DNA of 64,000 nucleotides from Kluyvera intermedia (GCF_021440345.1 NZ_JAKCNS010000035.1:24156-88155), one strand, 5' to 3'; positions 47,423 to 57,230 are shown, counted from the first letter of the stretch. The notes: generated by a model not told the origin, from the sequence alone. Program-made: numbers and translations.

Positions 47423-48043
47423 ATGTATTTTTATCAGCCTTCTCAGGGACACGGACTGCCGCACGACCCACTGAACGCCATCGTCGGGCCACGCCCCATT
47501 GGCTGGATTGCCTCCGTTGACGCGCAAGGCCGCCCTAACCTTGCACCCTATAGTTTTTTTAACTGCTTTAACTATCGCCCACCGATCATTGGTTTCGCCA
47601 GCAGCGGCTGGAAAGATAGCGTGCAGAATATCGTCGACACCAAAGAGTTTGTCTGGAACCTGACCACCCGCGATTTGGCGGTGGCGATGAATGAAAGTTC
47701 TGCCAGCCTGCCGCACGGTGAGAACGAGTTTATCCGTGCCGGGCTGACTGCGGCCCCAAGCCGCCTGGTAAAAGCGCCGCGCGTTGCGGAAAGCCCGGTC
47801 AACTTTGAATGCCGGCTATCGCAATGTATTCAACTCACCGGCGCGGACGGCACCGCCGTGGATACCTGGCTGGTTCTCGGCGAAGTGGTGGGTATTCATA
47901 TTGCACAATCGTTGCTGGAAAATGGCATCTACCAGACGGCGCGTGCCCAGCCGGTGCTGCGAGCCGGTGGCCCATCGGCCTACTACACCATCGATGAGAA
48001 CCACCGTTTTGATTTAATTCGCCCGGACGCCCGTCAGAGCTGA
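47423..48043 (+). CDS. Flavin-reductase-like FMN-binding split-barrel protein
   Basis: 206 residues. It has the flavin-reductase-like (DIM6/NTAB) fold: GPRPIGWIASVDAQGRPNLAPYSFFN at the N terminus is the FMN-binding signature, followed by FVWNLTTRDLAVAMN. Relatives reduce flavins for a partner monooxygenase or act alone as oxidoreductases. No monooxygenase gene is nearby, so the partner is unknown. It is divergent from rlmF by 96 bp. I do not recall this gene at this position in E. coli K-12. Confidence 0.8.
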   Translation: MYFYQPSQGHGLPHDPLNAIVGPRPIGWIASVDAQGRPNLAPYSFFNCFNYRPPIIGFASSGWKDSVQNIVDTKEFVWNLTTRDLAVAMNESSASLPHGENEFIRAGLTAAPSRLVKAPRVAESPVNFECRLSQCIQLTGADGTAVDTWLVLGEVVGIHIAQSLLENGIYQTARAQPVLRAGGPSAYYTIDENHRFDLIRPDARQS

Positions 48044-48138
48044 ACCTGTCAGCCGTTTCGGCGGCTGATTTTTCCCCTTCCCTTTCTGCGAACAACCTAC
48101 AATTAAAGTATTCCCTGTTGCTATCAGGAGGGGATGCC

Positions 48139-48399
48139 ATGAACACACATCATCTGCTTTATACCGCCACGATCCTCGCGACGCTCTCTTTCTCGGCCTA
48201 CGCCAGCCCAGTACCTCCCGACGTCCCCAGCGGGCCATTCCGCCCGGTTGGCACCGTCACGGTAAGCGGTGCCAGCAACCTGGATGATTTACAACGACAG
48301 CTTGCCGATAAGGCGCATCAAGCAGGGGCGAAGGCCTTTGTGGTGGATGTTGCTGGCGGCAAGAACAAGCTGTTTGGTTCGGCAACGCTATACGATTAA
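48139..48399 (+). CDS. mcbA: DUF1471 (YhcN-family) periplasmic protein McbA
   Basis: 86 residues, the length of E. coli McbA (YbiM). A signal peptide (about 22 residues, ending AYA/SPVPP) and a DUF1471 domain (GTVTVSGASNLDDLQRQLADKAHQAGAKAFVV, then LFGSATLYD). McbA affects colanic-acid mucoidy and biofilm in E. coli under McbR control. AGGAGGGG precedes the ATG at 48139. A paralogue, ybiJ, lies at 52158. Confidence 0.88.
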   Translation: MNTHHLLYTATILATLSFSAYASPVPPDVPSGPFRPVGTVTVSGASNLDDLQRQLADKAHQAGAKAFVVDVAGGKNKLFGSATLYD

Positions 48400-48561
48400 C
48401 CGCCAGGCCCGTGCACTATCCGGACGTCTCACGCCCACCGGCAAGCGGCACGACTGCGGATAACACCTTCAATTATGTAATTTTCATGTACGGAAAATGA
48501 AGAAAATGTAAATCAATGTATTTATTTTTAGCCCAATGAGTGATAAAAAGTTACGCGTTTT

Positions 48562-48586
48562 GATAATGCTTCTCACAATCATTATC
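48562..48586 (+). promoter_or_regulatory. Fur box upstream of fiu
   Basis: GATAAT (48562-48567) and ATCATTATC (48578-48586) are blocks of the GATAATGATAATCATTATC consensus in two overlapping registers. It lies about 110 bp before fiu, in the 48400-48692 gap, which otherwise holds only the fiu promoter and leader. Confidence 0.75.
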
Positions 48587-48692
48587 AAATTCATTTAATA
48601 AAAATTAAGCAACCTGCAGTGGCAAAGGGACAAGACGTGCCCGGCTGTCATCATTTACATCGTAAATTAAAAATTATAAGACGCTCATTGAT

Positions 48693-50975
48693 ATGGAAAA
48701 AAATCGCACAACCCCGTTCAGTAGCTTTAGTTCGCTCACCATTTTCACCGGATTATGCCTTGGCTTAACGCCTGCTGCTCAGGCTGAAGAAAGTAAAGAG
48801 AAGAGCGCTGGTGATACGCTGGTCGTTGAAGCACAGGCACCTTCTCTGTATGCCCCAACTAAATCGGCAGATCCGAAATTTAGCCGTCCAATTGCGGATA
48901 CCACCCGTACCGTCACCGTGATTTCCGAGCAGGTGCTCAAAGATCAGGGCGCAACCAACCTGACCGACGCGCTGAAAAACGTGCCGGGCGTAGGGGCATT
49001 CTTTGCCGGTGAAAACGGCAACTCATCCACCGGCGATACCATCTACATGCGCGGCGCGGATACCTCTAACAGTATCTACGTTGATGGCGTTCGTGATATC
49101 GGCAGCGTCACCCGCGATACGTTCAACACTGAACAGGTTGAAGTGATTAAGGGGCCGTCCGGTTCGGATTATGGCCGCAGCGCGCCAACCGGTTCTATCA
49201 ATATGATCAGCAAACAGCCGCGTCTGGACTCGGGTATCGATGCCTCAGCAAGCATTGGCAGCGCGTGGTATCGCCGCGGTACGCTGGATCTTAACGAAGC
49301 GATTGGCGAAACCACCGCCGTGCGTTTAAATCTGATGGGCGAGAAAACCCACGACGCTGGCCGCGATAATGTTAAAAATGAGCGCTACGGCATTGCGCCT
49401 TCTATCGCCTTTGGTCTGGGTACGCAAAACCGCCTGTACCTCAACTATCTGCACGTGAAGCAGAATAATACGCCGGATGGCGGCGTACCAACCGTCGGCC
49501 TGCCGGGCTACTCCGCGCCTAACGCCAAAACGTCTGCGCTGAACTCTTCCGGTAAAGTCGATACCCATAACTTCTATGGCACCAACTCGGATTACGACGA
49601 CTCGACGACCAATACGGCGACGATGCGTTTCGAGCACGATTTCAACGACACCACCACCATCCGCAATACCACCCGCTGGTCGCAGATCAAGCAAGATTAC
49701 ATGATGACGGCGATGATGGGCGGGGCCAGCAATATCGGTATGCCTGACCCGAATAACGTCAATACCTGGACCTGGACGCGCAACATCAACACCAAAGATG
49801 TCAGCAACAAGATCCTGACCAACCAGACCAACCTGACGTCGAAGTTCTATACCGGTTCCGTCGGGCACGATATCAGCACCGGCGTGGAATTTACCCACGA
49901 GCAGCAGACCAACTACGGCGTGTATCCGTTTACCGCACCGCCGGTAAACCTGTACAACCCAAACAGCAATATCTCGCTGGGCGGCCTGCAGCGTAGCGGG
50001 GCAAACTCGAATGGCCAGACCGACACTTTCGGTATCTACGCCTTTGATACCCTGCAAATTACCCAGGATTTCGAGCTTAACGGCGGCATTCGTCTTGATA
50101 GCTACCACACCGAGTACGACAGCGCCTCGCTGTGCGGCGGTACCAGTCGCGGTGCGATTGCCTGTCCGGCTGGCGTGGCGAAAAACTCCCCTGTCACCAC
50201 CGTGGACGCCACCAAGTCAGGTAATCTGGTTAACTGGAAAGCCGGCGCGCTCTATCACCTGACGCAAAACGGCAACGTGTACGTCAACTACGGCATCTCG
50301 CAGCAGCCTCCGGGCGGCAGCAACTTCGCGCTGGCAGCTGGCGGCACCGGTAGCAGCGCTAACCGTACCGACTTCAAACCGCAGAAAGCCAAAACCAGCG
50401 AAGTGGGCACCAAATGGGAGGTGCTGGATAAGCGTCTGCTGTTGTCTGCCGCAGTCTTCCGCACGGATATTGAGAACGATGTTGAAGCCAACGACGATGG
50501 CACCTACTCCCAGTACGGTACCAAACGCGTTGAGGGCTACGAGCTGTCCGTTGCCGGTAACATCACGCCAGCATGGCAGGTGATTGGTGGCTTTACCCAG
50601 CAGCGTGCTTCCGTACGTGAAGGCGCCGAAGTCGCTCAGGATGGCACCACCTCGCTGCCATACACACCGGAACATGCCTTTACTCTGTGGAGCCAGTACC
50701 AGGCCACTGACGCTATCTCTGTAGGCGCAGGCGCGCGTTATATTGGCAGCATGCACCGTGGTAAAGATGGCGCCGTCGGAACGCCGTCCTATACCGAAAG
50801 CTATTGGGTTGCCGATGCTAAGCTTGGCTATCGCGTCAACAGCACGCTTGACCTGCAGCTGAACGTTTACAACCTGTTTGATACCAATTATGTTTCTTCT
50901 ATCAACAAAAGTGGCTATCGCTACCACCCAGGCGAACCGAGAACCTTCGCGTTAACGGCTAACGTTCACTTCTAA
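48693..50975 (+). CDS. fiu: TonB-dependent catecholate siderophore receptor Fiu
   Basis: 760 residues, the E. coli length. A signal peptide (ending AQA/EESKE), a TonB-box-like DTLVVEA near the mature N terminus, the plug domain (VTVISEQVLKDQGATNLTDALKNVPGV), and a 22-stranded outer-membrane barrel ending TFALTANVHF. It imports ferric dihydroxybenzoate-type catecholates and catechol-bearing antibiotics. A Fur box upstream indicates iron repression. A hairpin with a T-run separates it from ybiX, with the ybiX ribosome-binding site just after. Confidence 0.97.
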   Translation: MEKNRTTPFSSFSSLTIFTGLCLGLTPAAQAEESKEKSAGDTLVVEAQAPSLYAPTKSADPKFSRPIADTTRTVTVISEQVLKDQGATNLTDALKNVPGVGAFFAGENGNSSTGDTIYMRGADTSNSIYVDGVRDIGSVTRDTFNTEQVEVIKGPSGSDYGRSAPTGSINMISKQPRLDSGIDASASIGSAWYRRGTLDLNEAIGETTAVRLNLMGEKTHDAGRDNVKNERYGIAPSIAFGLGTQNRLYLNYLHVKQNNTPDGGVPTVGLPGYSAPNAKTSALNSSGKVDTHNFYGTNSDYDDSTTNTATMRFEHDFNDTTTIRNTTRWSQIKQDYMMTAMMGGASNIGMPDPNNVNTWTWTRNINTKDVSNKILTNQTNLTSKFYTGSVGHDISTGVEFTHEQQTNYGVYPFTAPPVNLYNPNSNISLGGLQRSGANSNGQTDTFGIYAFDTLQITQDFELNGGIRLDSYHTEYDSASLCGGTSRGAIACPAGVAKNSPVTTVDATKSGNLVNWKAGALYHLTQNGNVYVNYGISQQPPGGSNFALAAGGTGSSANRTDFKPQKAKTSEVGTKWEVLDKRLLLSAAVFRTDIENDVEANDDGTYSQYGTKRVEGYELSVAGNITPAWQVIGGFTQQRASVREGAEVAQDGTTSLPYTPEHAFTLWSQYQATDAISVGAGARYIGSMHRGKDGAVGTPSYTESYWVADAKLGYRVNSTLDLQLNVYNLFDTNYVSSINKSGYRYHPGEPRTFALTANVHF

Positions 50976-50983
50976 GTTATACG

Positions 50984-51010
50984 GTGGGGCGCAAGCCCCA
51001 CTTTCTTTTT
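50984..51010 (+). terminator. Terminator-like hairpin between fiu and ybiX
   Basis: GTGGGGC (50984-50990) pairs with GCCCCAC (50995-51001) around GCAA, followed by TTTCTTTTT. The ybiX Shine-Dalgarno (CAGGAGAG) begins at 51011, so partial read-through is needed if the two share a transcript. Confidence 0.75.
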
Positions 51011-51023
51011 CAGGAGAGACCCC

Positions 51024-51701
51024 ATGATGTACCGTATTCCCGGCGTGCTGAGCGAGCAGGAAGTCCGTTATCTTGTTGATGAGCTTAACCAAGCCGAGTG
51101 GGTAGATGGCCGGGCAACCGTTGGTGCACAGGGGGCTCAGGTCAAGAATAACCAGCAGGTGGATACCCGCAGCGAGCGCTATACGCAGCTACAGGCGAAA
51201 GTGCTGGAGGCGGTCAACCGCCATTCACTGTTCTTCGCCGCCGCGCTGCCAAAAACCATCTCCAGCCCGTTGTTTAATCGCTATCAGCAGCAAGAGACCT
51301 ACGGTTTCCACGTCGACGGCGCTGTACGCCAGCATCCGCACAGCGGCTGGATGCGTACCGACCTCTCAGCCACGCTGTTTTTATCTGATCCGGCGAGCTA
51401 CGACGGCGGCGAGCTGACTATCAACGATACCTATGGCCAGCATTCGGTAAAACTACCGGCGGGCGATCTGGTGCTCTATCCGTCAAGCAGCCTGCACTGC
51501 GTTACGCCGGTAACACGCGGCGTACGGGTGGCGTCGTTTATGTGGATCCAGTCGATGATCCGCGATGATAAACGCCGTGCGATGCTGTTTGAACTCGACG
51601 GGAATATCCAGTCGCTGAAAAGCCGTCACGGTGAATCCGCAGAGGCGCTCTCCCTGCTGAATCTGTACCACAACCTGCTGCGGGAATGGTCTGAGATCTA
51701 A
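51024..51701 (+). CDS. ybiX: Fe(II)/2-oxoglutarate hydroxylase YbiX (PiuC type)
   Basis: 225 residues, the E. coli length. A PKHD-type hydroxylase: the metal ligands are H and D of YGFHVDGAV and the distal H of [10 protein letters not shown], with the 2-oxoglutarate Arg in RGVRVASF. Homologues (PiuC) always neighbour a TonB-dependent siderophore receptor, as here with fiu, suggesting a role in handling the imported siderophore or iron. Its substrate is not known. Confidence 0.93.
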   Translation: MMYRIPGVLSEQEVRYLVDELNQAEWVDGRATVGAQGAQVKNNQQVDTRSERYTQLQAKVLEAVNRHSLFFAAALPKTISSPLFNRYQQQETYGFHVDGAVRQHPHSGWMRTDLSATLFLSDPASYDGGELTINDTYGQHSVKLPAGDLVLYPSSSLHCVTPVTRGVRVASFMWIQSMIRDDKRRAMLFELDGNIQSLKSRHGESAEALSLLNLYHNLLREWSEI

Positions 51702-52157
51702 AACGCCCAATATCACTCAAAATAGATGAAAAAGATGGGCCGTTAAATCAAAGCGCGGCGCGGGCTAAAGCTCGGCCGCCAGGGATGCGAAAAAGAGCGG
51801 GACAAAAACTTACTGACAGCATACAACTAAGCATATAATGTGGAACACACGCGGTAAAACCAGTTTCAATAACGAATATATACCGTAATATACAGAGCAA
51901 TCGATTATCTTTACGAGCACGCTTTTTGGCAAATAAAGTGGCAAATTGTGCCTTCGATAGCGCAAAAACCATCCAGGTTTCCGCAAACACATTCATGTCG
52001 CAAATATTTTATTAATAATCAATAAATTAATAATCATTCAATTTTTTTGATTATCGACATCAATTCTCTTCGATTTATTCCGCCAAAGAAAAACGTGATA
52101 CTTATCACATCGACAGAACATCGTCCCCTGAACGGAATAACCTGCGAGAGATTAATT
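51702..52157. other. 456-bp gap between ybiX and ybiJ
   Basis: AT-rich with no convincing gene. A perfect TATAAT at 51834-51839 with CTGACA 15 bp upstream could be a promoter facing right, more than 300 bp ahead of ybiJ, so a long leader or a small RNA is possible. E. coli has ybiI between ybiX and ybiJ; no trace of it was recognised. An 82-codon minus-strand frame here has no protein-like character. Confidence 0.4.
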
Positions 52158-52418
52158 ATGAAAAACATTAAATATGCTGTTGCCGCAATCGCCCTGTCTG
52201 CCCTGTCATTTGGTGCCTTCGCTGCACAACCTGTCACCCAGACCCAGGCACAGAAAATGAACGAAATGGGTACTGTGTCCGTAGACGGCGCAAGCACTCT
52301 GGATGGAATGGAAGCTCAGCTGGCACAGAAAGCTGCCGCAGCGGGTGCTTCCGGCTACGCCATCACTTCTGCTAACACCAACAACAAAGTTAGCGGTACT
52401 GCAGTTATCTACAAATAA
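52158..52418 (+). CDS. ybiJ: DUF1471 periplasmic protein YbiJ
   Basis: 86 residues, the E. coli length. A signal peptide (MKNIKYAVAAIALSALSFGA, cleavage at AFA/AQP) and a DUF1471 domain (MGTVSVDGASTLDGMEAQLAQKAAAAGASGY, ending SGTAVIYK). It is a paralogue of mcbA. Members of this family are stress- and biofilm-linked; the role of YbiJ itself is unknown. GAGAG lies 8 bp before ATG 52158. A strong terminator follows. Confidence 0.9.
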   Translation: MKNIKYAVAAIALSALSFGAFAAQPVTQTQAQKMNEMGTVSVDGASTLDGMEAQLAQKAAAAGASGYAITSANTNNKVSGTAVIYK

Positions 52419-52497
52419 TTGCCAACCCTGTTATACCCCGTGAGTCGACCGCTCGCGGGTGCTCCAACCCTCATTGAACTTGTTGATACCCTTTTTT

Positions 52498-52525
52498 GCC
52501 CGGCTGCCACGCCGGGCTTTTTTTT
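52498..52525 (+). terminator. Rho-independent terminator of ybiJ
   Basis: GCCCGGC (52498-52504) pairs with GCCGGGC (52511-52517) around TGCCAC, followed by eight Ts. Confidence 0.9.
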
Positions 52526-52603
52526 GCGTAAAATTCAGCAACGGGAATGAGATGACGTGACGCTTCCGGGGTGGCTGACGCTCGCCCGGGGAAACTACGG
52601 GGG

Positions 52604-53572
52604 TTAGTAAGCCTGCGCGACGCGTGCTAAACCGTCTGCAAGCGAGTTCACTTCACCGGCTGCCAGCAGACAGCAAGCGAGCTGTATTTTCAGCGACTGA
52701 GGCACAGGCTCGACGCCAGCGACGCAGCGTTCAATCCAGCGGGCGGTGGTTTCGGGATCTTTTGCTGATGGGAGTGCTACCGGCTCTTCCGGCTGTTCGC
52801 TTTGCCGCTCGGCAACCACCCGCGCACCTTGCCCATCAATCAGCGTAATCTGCGGGCAACGCTGAGGATTGGCATAAACCTCCCCTTCCGTGCCGTGCAT
52901 CAGCAGGCTACGCCCGCCAATATCGCTAAAGAATTTGGCAACTTTGGTCACGTATTCCGGGTGCGATACGCTCGACAAGCGCAGCGCAGCATCTTCGGCA
53001 AACGGTGTTATCAGCTTCGCCAGCGAGTGCGCGCTATTGCGCACCCCGAGCTGCCAGCGCATGGCCAACTGCTTTTCTATCGGCGGACAGATTGCGCCCA
53101 CGGGAATAAAGACCGGCTGATGGCCATCAAGTTTCGCCTGCGCCTGCCCGGCATGATGGGTTGGTGTAATGCCCATCAGCTCAAAAATCGTCTCCGTCAG
53201 TACGCGCGTGGGATCTTCACTCACGCCGTGCACCACCACCGGGAACCCCAATTTGTGCAGCAGCATCGCCAACAGCGGCGTGAGGTTCGCCTGCTTACGC
53301 GCGCCGTTGTAGCTTGGGATAACAATCGGCATCGGTTTGCCCACCGGCGGCGTCAGGCGAATCGTCTGCTGCTGCATAGCCTCGTAAAAGCCGAGCATCT
53401 CCGCTTCACCCTCACCCTTAATACGCATCGAGAGCAAAATGGCACCCGTTTCCAGACTCGGTACGTCACCCGCAAGCATTCGGGTGTATAAGCTACGCGC
53501 GGTATCCTTATCCAAATCACGCGCGTGATTTTTGCCTCGTCCGATCTCTTTGATGATTATGCGGTAATCCAT
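52604..53572 (-). CDS. ybiB: YbiB, TrpD2-type nucleic-acid-binding protein
   Basis: 322 residues from ATG 53572 (CAGGAG upstream). It has the anthranilate-phosphoribosyltransferase fold (nucleoside phosphorylase class III), with MRIKGEGEAEMLGFYEAMQ and PSYNGARKQANLTPLLA. The E. coli homologue does not make phosphoribosyl anthranilate but binds nucleic acids, and it is linked to the SOS gene dinG. It lies just downstream of dinG on the same strand, so SOS-induced cotranscription is likely. Confidence 0.92.
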   Translation of the reverse strand: MDYRIIIKEIGRGKNHARDLDKDTARSLYTRMLAGDVPSLETGAILLSMRIKGEGEAEMLGFYEAMQQQTIRLTPPVGKPMPIVIPSYNGARKQANLTPLLAMLLHKLGFPVVVHGVSEDPTRVLTETIFELMGITPTHHAGQAQAKLDGHQPVFIPVGAICPPIEKQLAMRWQLGVRNSAHSLAKLITPFAEDAALRLSSVSHPEYVTKVAKFFSDIGGRSLLMHGTEGEVYANPQRCPQITLIDGQGARVVAERQSEQPEEPVALPSAKDPETTARWIERCVAGVEPVPQSLKIQLACCLLAAGEVNSLADGLARVAQAY

Positions 53573-53612
53573 TTGCGACTCCTGTTGAATGCTCATACGA
53601 CGCTCAGACGGG

Positions 53613-55766
53613 CTAGCGTTTTTTACGCCGCGGCGATTTCGCTTTCGTCTTCTGCTTCACTTCCGATACTTCCGGCACTTCCGGTCGTTCAATGGGAAAA
53701 ACCGGTAACGCATTCAGTAAACGCTGACCGTAGTTTTTGGTCAACAACCGCTTATCGTAGATAATGACTTCACCCCAGCAGCCGTGGCTACGGATTAAAC
53801 GCCCAACCTGCTGAATCAGGTTAAACGATGCGCTGGGCAGGCTCTGTACCTCAAAAGGATAGCGATTGAGGCTTTTCAGCCATTCGCCCTCGGTAATCAC
53901 CACCGGGCTGTCGATAGGCGGGAAAGCGATTTTGTGAATATGCACCTGGCTTAGCAGTTCACCTTTCAGATCGAGCCCTTCAGCAAAAGATTGCAACCCC
54001 ACCAGCACGCTATATTCGCCGTTCTCAACCCGTTTACGGTGCAGCTCTACCAGCCGGTAGCGCGGCTGATCGCCTTGAACCAACAGCATTAGACGCAGAT
54101 CGGTCACATGCTCAAGGAAGCGCTGCATCGCCCGTCCGCTGGCGAACAGCACCAGCATTCCGTGGTGCTTTTTACTCTCAACCTGCTGGCGGAAATAGGC
54201 CGCCATCTCGGCAATGTGCTGCTCTTCATGGTCGATCAGCGGTTCATACTTCATCTGTGGGATGACGATTTTTCCCTGCTCAACGTGGTTGAACGGCGAA
54301 TCCAGCGCCACAAAGCGGTCGCCGGCCTTCTCTTTCAGCCCACTCATCTCTTGCAGGCGTGAGAAGCTATTGAGCGAACGCAGCGTCGCGGAAGTCACCA
54401 CAATATGCGGCACGCTGCGCCACAGCAGGCGTTCAAGCTGGTCGCTCACGCGGATCCCCACGCAGTGGAACCAGACGTGCATCTGCCCGTCACGGGTATC
54501 GCGGGTGGCCCATTTAGTGACTGGTGCCCCCGATGCCTGCGACAAAGATGCCAGCCGCCACAGCTTGCTTTGTGATTCGAACATCCCCAGCGCGCGGTTC
54601 ATCTGCAAAATCACCCGGTGCAGCCTGACAATATCGTGGCTGCCGGTTTTTTCGCTGAGATCGTTTAAAAACAGCTCCGCTAATCCGCGCAGCATTTCAG
54701 TCAGTTTTGCCAGACGCTGACAGATTTCCATCACCTCATCCGGCAGCTCGCCCATTGGGAAGCGGTGTTCCGCCTCCTGTGTCGCGGGCAGATAGAGATT
54801 AAGGATGTTGTTCAGTGAGGCGATCAGCTCGTAAAGCTCTTCGCAATGCGCGGTGAGGCGCTCAGGTAGCGCCAGCGGCGGCGTAGTTTTCGGACGGAAC
54901 TGCTCCATGCAGGTCGCCACCAGTTTGCCAAAGAGGTCAAGCTGCAGGCGATACCACGGCGCGGTTATCTCGGCGCTCATCTCCAGCGCATCGCGGGCGA
55001 CATCCGGCAGATGGTGCCCTTCATCGAGCACCAGCAGCAGATTTTTCGGCTCCGGCAGCACCGCTTCACTCTCCATCGCCGCCATCACCAGCGCATGGTT
55101 GGCGACCACCACTTCCGCTTCCTGAATTTCCCGACGAGCGACAAAGAACGGACATTCGCGATAGTAATGACAATTACGGTTCAGGCAGCTGGCTTTATCG
55201 GTGCTCAGGCGCCGCCACAGGTCGTCATCAATCGCCACATCGGTGTGATCGCGCAGGCCATCCCACTTGTAGCTATCAAGATCGCCTTTAAGCTTTGCGC
55301 AGCGTTTCTGCTCTTCCTGATTGTTCGGGGTCAGTTCATCTTCGAGAAAGGCGAGCAGATCTTGCTGGGTTGGATCGGTGCTGGCGAGCGCTGACAGGTT
55401 GCGCGTGCAGACATAGCGCCCGCGGCCAAACGCGGCGGTAAAACGCAGATCGGGGATAATTTTGCGCAGCAGCGGCAGGTCTTTACTGTAGATCTGATCC
55501 TGCAATGCGACGTTGGCGGTACTCACCACCAGCGTTTTTTGTTCTTCCCGGGCAATCGCGATGCCGGGAATCAGATAGGACAAGGTTTTCCCGACGCCGG
55601 TCGGCGCTTCAATCGCCAGGTGTCGTCCCTCTTCTCCAGCCAGCGTTTTGGCGACGTCGGCAATCATCTGCCGCTGCGGGGCGCGGGGGATAAAGTCGGG
55701 GATCTGTTCCTGAAGCGCCTTGTACCAGGCGGCGATTTGCGCTTTTAGCGCAGCGGTCAAAGCCAT
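53613..55766 (-). CDS. dinG: ATP-dependent DNA helicase DinG
   Basis: 717 residues (716 in E. coli). An XPD-like superfamily 2, 5'-3' helicase with a [4Fe-4S] cluster. Walker A is EAPTGVGKTLSYL, the DEAH-type box is LDEGHHLPD, and the cluster cysteines are in RYVCTRNLS and SCLNRNCHYYRECPF. It unwinds R-loops and forked DNA and helps resolve replication-transcription conflicts. A LexA-type box lies 14-34 bp upstream, as in E. coli. Confidence 0.96.
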   Translation of the reverse strand: MALTAALKAQIAAWYKALQEQIPDFIPRAPQRQMIADVAKTLAGEEGRHLAIEAPTGVGKTLSYLIPGIAIAREEQKTLVVSTANVALQDQIYSKDLPLLRKIIPDLRFTAAFGRGRYVCTRNLSALASTDPTQQDLLAFLEDELTPNNQEEQKRCAKLKGDLDSYKWDGLRDHTDVAIDDDLWRRLSTDKASCLNRNCHYYRECPFFVARREIQEAEVVVANHALVMAAMESEAVLPEPKNLLLVLDEGHHLPDVARDALEMSAEITAPWYRLQLDLFGKLVATCMEQFRPKTTPPLALPERLTAHCEELYELIASLNNILNLYLPATQEAEHRFPMGELPDEVMEICQRLAKLTEMLRGLAELFLNDLSEKTGSHDIVRLHRVILQMNRALGMFESQSKLWRLASLSQASGAPVTKWATRDTRDGQMHVWFHCVGIRVSDQLERLLWRSVPHIVVTSATLRSLNSFSRLQEMSGLKEKAGDRFVALDSPFNHVEQGKIVIPQMKYEPLIDHEEQHIAEMAAYFRQQVESKKHHGMLVLFASGRAMQRFLEHVTDLRLMLLVQGDQPRYRLVELHRKRVENGEYSVLVGLQSFAEGLDLKGELLSQVHIHKIAFPPIDSPVVITEGEWLKSLNRYPFEVQSLPSASFNLIQQVGRLIRSHGCWGEVIIYDKRLLTKNYGQRLLNALPVFPIERPEVPEVSEVKQKTKAKSPRRKKR

Positions 55767-55780
55767 GAGAAAACCTGAGA

Positions 55781-55800
55781 CACTGTATAAACAGCCACTA
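55781..55800 (-). promoter_or_regulatory. LexA box of dinG
   Basis: On the minus strand the site reads TAGTGGCTGTTTATACAGTG. The right half (ATACAG) is consensus; the left half is degenerate (GTGG for CTGT), as it is in the E. coli dinG box as I recall it. It indicates SOS control, probably with weaker repression than a perfect box. Confidence 0.7.
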
Positions 55801-55825
55801 TTGTGACATCTTCTGCTCGCTGCCG

Positions 55826-55856
55826 CAAAAAAGAAAGCCCGGCTTTCGGCCGGGCT
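55826..55856 (-). terminator. Rho-independent terminator of rhlE
   Basis: AGCCCGGC (55836-55843) pairs with GCCGGGCT (55849-55856). On the minus strand it is followed by TTTCTTTTTT. It lies 7 bases past the rhlE stop. Confidence 0.88.
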
Positions 55857-55862
55857 CGCAAT

Positions 55863-57230
55863 TTACTGCGCCGCTGCAGGTTTACGCGGGCGACGCGGTG
55901 GACGTGGCTTATCGCCTGCCGGTTTGCCTTCCGCACTACGCGGTTTGGCTTTCGGCGCCCCACCGTCGGTACGACGTGGCTGCTGCTGGCTGCGGCCAGC
56001 ACCTTGGCTCTGGCCCTGACGACCACGGCCGCCGCCGTTACCACCGCCGCGCTGCTGACGGCCATTCTGGATAGGCTCAGCCTTGATAGACAGATCCGGC
56101 TCGTAGCCCGCCAGCGCAATACGCGGGATCTCTTTTTTCAGCAGACGCTCAATATCGCGCAGCAGTTTAATTTCATCCACGCACACCAGCGACAGTGCTT
56201 CGCCGGTTGCCGCCGCACGGCCGGTACGGCCAATACGGTGGACATAATCTTCTGGTACGTTTGGCAGTTCGAAGTTCACCACGTGCGGCAGTTCTTCGAT
56301 ATCCAGGCCACGCGCGGCAATATCGGTCGCCACCAGCACGCGGATGTCACCGGACTTAAAATCTGCCAGCGCGCGAGTACGTGCGCCCTGCGATTTGTTA
56401 CCGTGAATCGCGGCGCTGCGGATGCCGTCTTTATTCAACTGCTCTGCCAGGTGGTTAGCCCCGTGTTTGGTACGGGTGAAGACCAGCACCTGCTGCCAGT
56501 TGCCTTCGCCAATCATCTGCGACAACAGTTCACGTTTGCGCTTTTTGTCCACCATGTGAACATGCTGTGTCACCTGCTCAGAAGCTGTGTTGCGGCGCGC
56601 AACTTCGATTTCCAGCGGGTTGGTCAGCAGTTTTTCGGCCAGCGCTTTGATGTCGTCAGAGAAGGTGGCGGAGAACAGCAGGTTCTGACGCTTAGCCGGC
56701 AACTTGGTCAGCACGCGACGGATGTCGTGGATGAAGCCCATATCCAGCATGCGGTCGGCTTCATCAAGCACCAGAATCTCAACCTGATCGAGCTTCACGG
56801 CGTTTTGATGTTCCAGATCCAGCAGGCGGCCTGGGGTTGCCACCAGCACGTCCACGCCGCTGCGCAGTTTCATCATCTGTGGGTTAATACTTACACCACC
56901 GAAAACCACCAGCGAACGAATGTTCAGGTAGCGGCTGTATTCGCGAACGTTTTCGCCAATCTGCGCGGCCAGCTCACGGGTTGGGGTCAGGATCAGCGCA
57001 CGAACCGGGCGACGGCCCTTCACGTGCGGCTCACGAGAAACCAGCGTCTGCAGCAGCGGCAGGGTAAAACCTGCGGTTTTGCCGGTACCGGTTTGCGCGC
57101 TCGCCATCAGATCTCGGCCCTGCAGTACAGCAGGAATCGCCTGCTGCTGAATGGGGGTGGGTTCCTGGTAGCCTTGCTCAGCAACGGCACGCAGAATTTC
57201 GGGATTCAATCCGAGGGAATCAAAAGACAT
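55863..57230 (-). CDS. rhlE: DEAD-box RNA helicase RhlE
   Basis: 455 residues (454 in E. coli). DEAD-box motifs in order: Q motif ([10 protein letters not shown]), [38 protein letters not shown], and [10 protein letters not shown] basic Gly/Arg/Gln-rich tail (about residues 385-455, [18 protein letters not shown] region) binds RNA. It acts in ribosome assembly and RNA decay. In E. coli the TetR-type regulator CecR (YbiH), encoded divergently, affects it; a perfect palindrome lies between them. Confidence 0.96.
   Translation of the reverse strand: MSFDSLGLNPEILRAVAEQGYQEPTPIQQQAIPAVLQGRDLMASAQTGTGKTAGFTLPLLQTLVSREPHVKGRRPVRALILTPTRELAAQIGENVREYSRYLNIRSLVVFGGVSINPQMMKLRSGVDVLVATPGRLLDLEHQNAVKLDQVEILVLDEADRMLDMGFIHDIRRVLTKLPAKRQNLLFSATFSDDIKALAEKLLTNPLEIEVARRNTASEQVTQHVHMVDKKRKRELLSQMIGEGNWQQVLVFTRTKHGANHLAEQLNKDGIRSAAIHGNKSQGARTRALADFKSGDIRVLVATDIAARGLDIEELPHVVNFELPNVPEDYVHRIGRTGRAAATGEALSLVCVDEIKLLRDIERLLKKEIPRIALAGYEPDLSIKAEPIQNGRQQRGGGNGGGRGRQGQSQGAGRSQQQPRRTDGGAPKAKPRSAEGKPAGDKPRPPRRPRKPAAAQ

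Noticed and set aside
51748..51996. 82-codon minus-strand frame between ybiX and ybiJ
   Set aside because: No ribosome-binding site, no protein-like pattern, and it begins and ends in AT-rich non-coding DNA.
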